The notes under the pieces were generated by a model. The model was given only the letters and a program-made list of their open reading frames with translations. It was not told the DNA's origin and did not search any database. From positions 1-22,045 of the IMG/VR virus record IMGVR_UViG_3300017971_003634: DNA of 22,045 nucleotides. One strand, written 5' to 3'. This DNA comes from a virus. Of this stretch, positions 21,070-22,045 are shown in pieces; within the stretch, counting starts at the first letter, position 1; each line of letters opens with the position of its first letter. The translations under genes and the position numbers were made by a program.

Positions 21070-22044
21070 TTAAAGATTCAAATGACGCTTGATTACGTCT
21101 ATCTCATTCTGTAATTCTTTCAGTCCCTCTAACAAGATAGGAGCCAGCTGAGCATACTCAATTTTCTTAGCAGGACTTTCGTCATCTCCTCCATACTCCC
21201 ATTTCCGATATTCACAGACCACTTCCGGGAATACCTTCTGAACGTCCTGGGCTATCATTCCGGCCTGAATATGATCTCTTGCTCCGAATTCCTTTTGAGC
21301 TAATTCGTTGAAATTGAAAAAATACCCGCTGAGTTTCATTATCTTGCTCATAGGTTTCTCAATACGCCTCAGATTCTCTTTTAATCGAAGATCCGAAGAT
21401 TGAGTGTAATAAGTGAGCTCACCTGTAGCACTATCATATTCCACCGTGTCAGACTCATTGGAATTATTCAAGTTGGGCATTCGTATGCTGCCATCAGCAG
21501 CCATACACTGAATAAACATAGTGGTGTATCTTTCGATGTCTAAAGATGTGCTACCATCAGTTGAGATTGCAAAGGCATATGACCCCGTGGCGGAGTTGTG
21601 TAAATTCAGAGCGGAGGTGGTAGTTGCTGAATCAATAGTTAAAACGTTGGAGGTAAAAGTCAAATTGGCCTCCCCAATTATTCCACCAGAACCGCTTGCA
21701 GTCAAAACTTGATTGTTGGTATCTCCTGTAAAAGAAGTAACTACATTTACTAAATCGCTCAGTACCACGGTGCCATTTACCGCATCCGTAAATGATATTT
21801 CAGAGGAACTGATATCAAGATACGTTGAAGAATTATCTATATACACCCGGTCAACATACAAATACCTCCACCAATAGGTAGATGATCCCAAATCATAGGT
21901 TTTTGTAGTGTAGGACCAAACTGTTTTCGTTTGTGTGCCTGTTGAATAAAATGTTGCTGAACTTGAACTGCTACATTCAATGGAAATTACATCATCCGAT
22001 GATTCGAATATTCTAGTATCTTTATCACCGAACAGAATTCTTTC
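21070..22044 (-). CDS. Tail fibre/tailspike with C-terminal S74 chaperone domain, 5'-truncated
   Basis: The frame is open from the window edge (first codon 22044-22042). It gives at least 324 residues, with the true start beyond the window, so an in-frame TTG at 21891 is not the start. The body is Ser/Thr/Asn-rich beta repeat sequence (SSEISFTDAVNGTVVLSDLV), as in fibre shafts. The C-terminal about 110 residues match the S74 intramolecular chaperone autoprocessing domain: SSDLRLKENLRRI, then IQAGMIAQDVQKVFPEVV, KKIEYAQLAPILLEGLKELQ. This domain helps trimerisation and is often cleaved off at a conserved serine. Fibres bind host surface polysaccharide or proteins, so this gene would set host range. 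Confidence 0.88.
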   Translation of the reverse strand, partial: ERILFGDKDTRIFESSDDVISIECSSSSSATFYSTGTQTKTVWSYTTKTYDLGSSTYWWRYLYVDRVYIDNSSTYLDISSSEISFTDAVNGTVVLSDLVNVVTSFTGDTNNQVLTASGSGGIIGEANLTFTSNVLTIDSATTTSALNLHNSATGSYAFAISTDGSTSLDIERYTTMFIQCMAADGSIRMPNLNNSNESDTVEYDSATGELTYYTQSSDLRLKENLRRIEKPMSKIMKLSGYFFNFNELAQKEFGARDHIQAGMIAQDVQKVFPEVVCEYRKWEYGGDDESPAKKIEYAQLAPILLEGLKELQNEIDVIKRHLNL

Positions 22045-22045
22045 A

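Overview
This window looks like part of the genome of a tailed double-stranded DNA phage (Caudoviricetes). It carries a virus-style replisome (sliding clamp, family A polymerase, clamp loader, gp32-like ssDNA-binding protein, RecA/UvsX recombinase, RuvC, SbcC/SbcD) packed with 1-8 nt ATGA/TAATG overlaps. On the opposite strand it has a spanin-like lysis gene and a tail fibre ending in an S74-type chaperone domain. The base composition is AT-rich, most genes lack Shine-Dalgarno sites and have A-rich leaders, and there is a HYR-type lipoprotein. Together these suggest a Bacteroidota host, but this is inference. No tRNA, CRISPR array, transposase or integrase was seen, and no stretch over 300 bases lacks a gene.

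Layout. (1) 1-3190: a nucleotide/DNA-base modification block. It holds the C-terminal part of a 5-hmdU DNA kinase helical/aGPT-Pplase-like protein, a thymidylate synthase-family enzyme (possible dUMP hydroxymethylase), a YfbR-like HD nucleotidase, a possible MazG-like protein and two unknowns. Together they suggest hypermodified thymine in the phage DNA. (2) 3190-9323: sliding clamp, then a family 4 uracil-DNA glycosylase fused to a 3'-5' exonuclease, then a roughly 2.5 kb cargo segment, then the polymerase domain. Removing 5438-7928 would restore one continuous UDG-exonuclease-polymerase gene, so the cargo appears to have split it. The cargo holds a lipoprotein, a DUF7666-like protein with 15-bp repeats, a protein with a duplicated motif and three small genes that look broken by single-base lesions. 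(3) 9381-14814: clamp loader, a structured intergenic region with two terminator-like hairpins, a helical protein (possible recombination mediator), gp32-like SSB, RecA, RuvC and small unknowns. (4) 14825-18506: an SbcCD-type nuclease locus in which SbcC is split after its zinc hook. SbcD and a coiled-coil protein lie between the halves. (5) 18654-20161: a glycoside hydrolase family 16 enzyme without a signal peptide, a tiny membrane protein and a NUMOD1-like protein. (6) 20034-22044, minus strand: a unimolecular spanin-like protein, two small unknowns and the C-terminal part of a tail fibre. The convergent boundary overlaps by 128 nt.

How the genes may work together. The TS-like enzyme would supply 5-hydroxymethyl-dUMP, the HD and MazG-like proteins would clear competing nucleotides, and the HMUDK-like protein would act on hydroxymethyluracil in DNA after replication. 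The replisome and the RecA/SSB/RuvC/SbcCD set would carry out recombination-dependent replication. The minus-strand genes belong to virion assembly and lysis.
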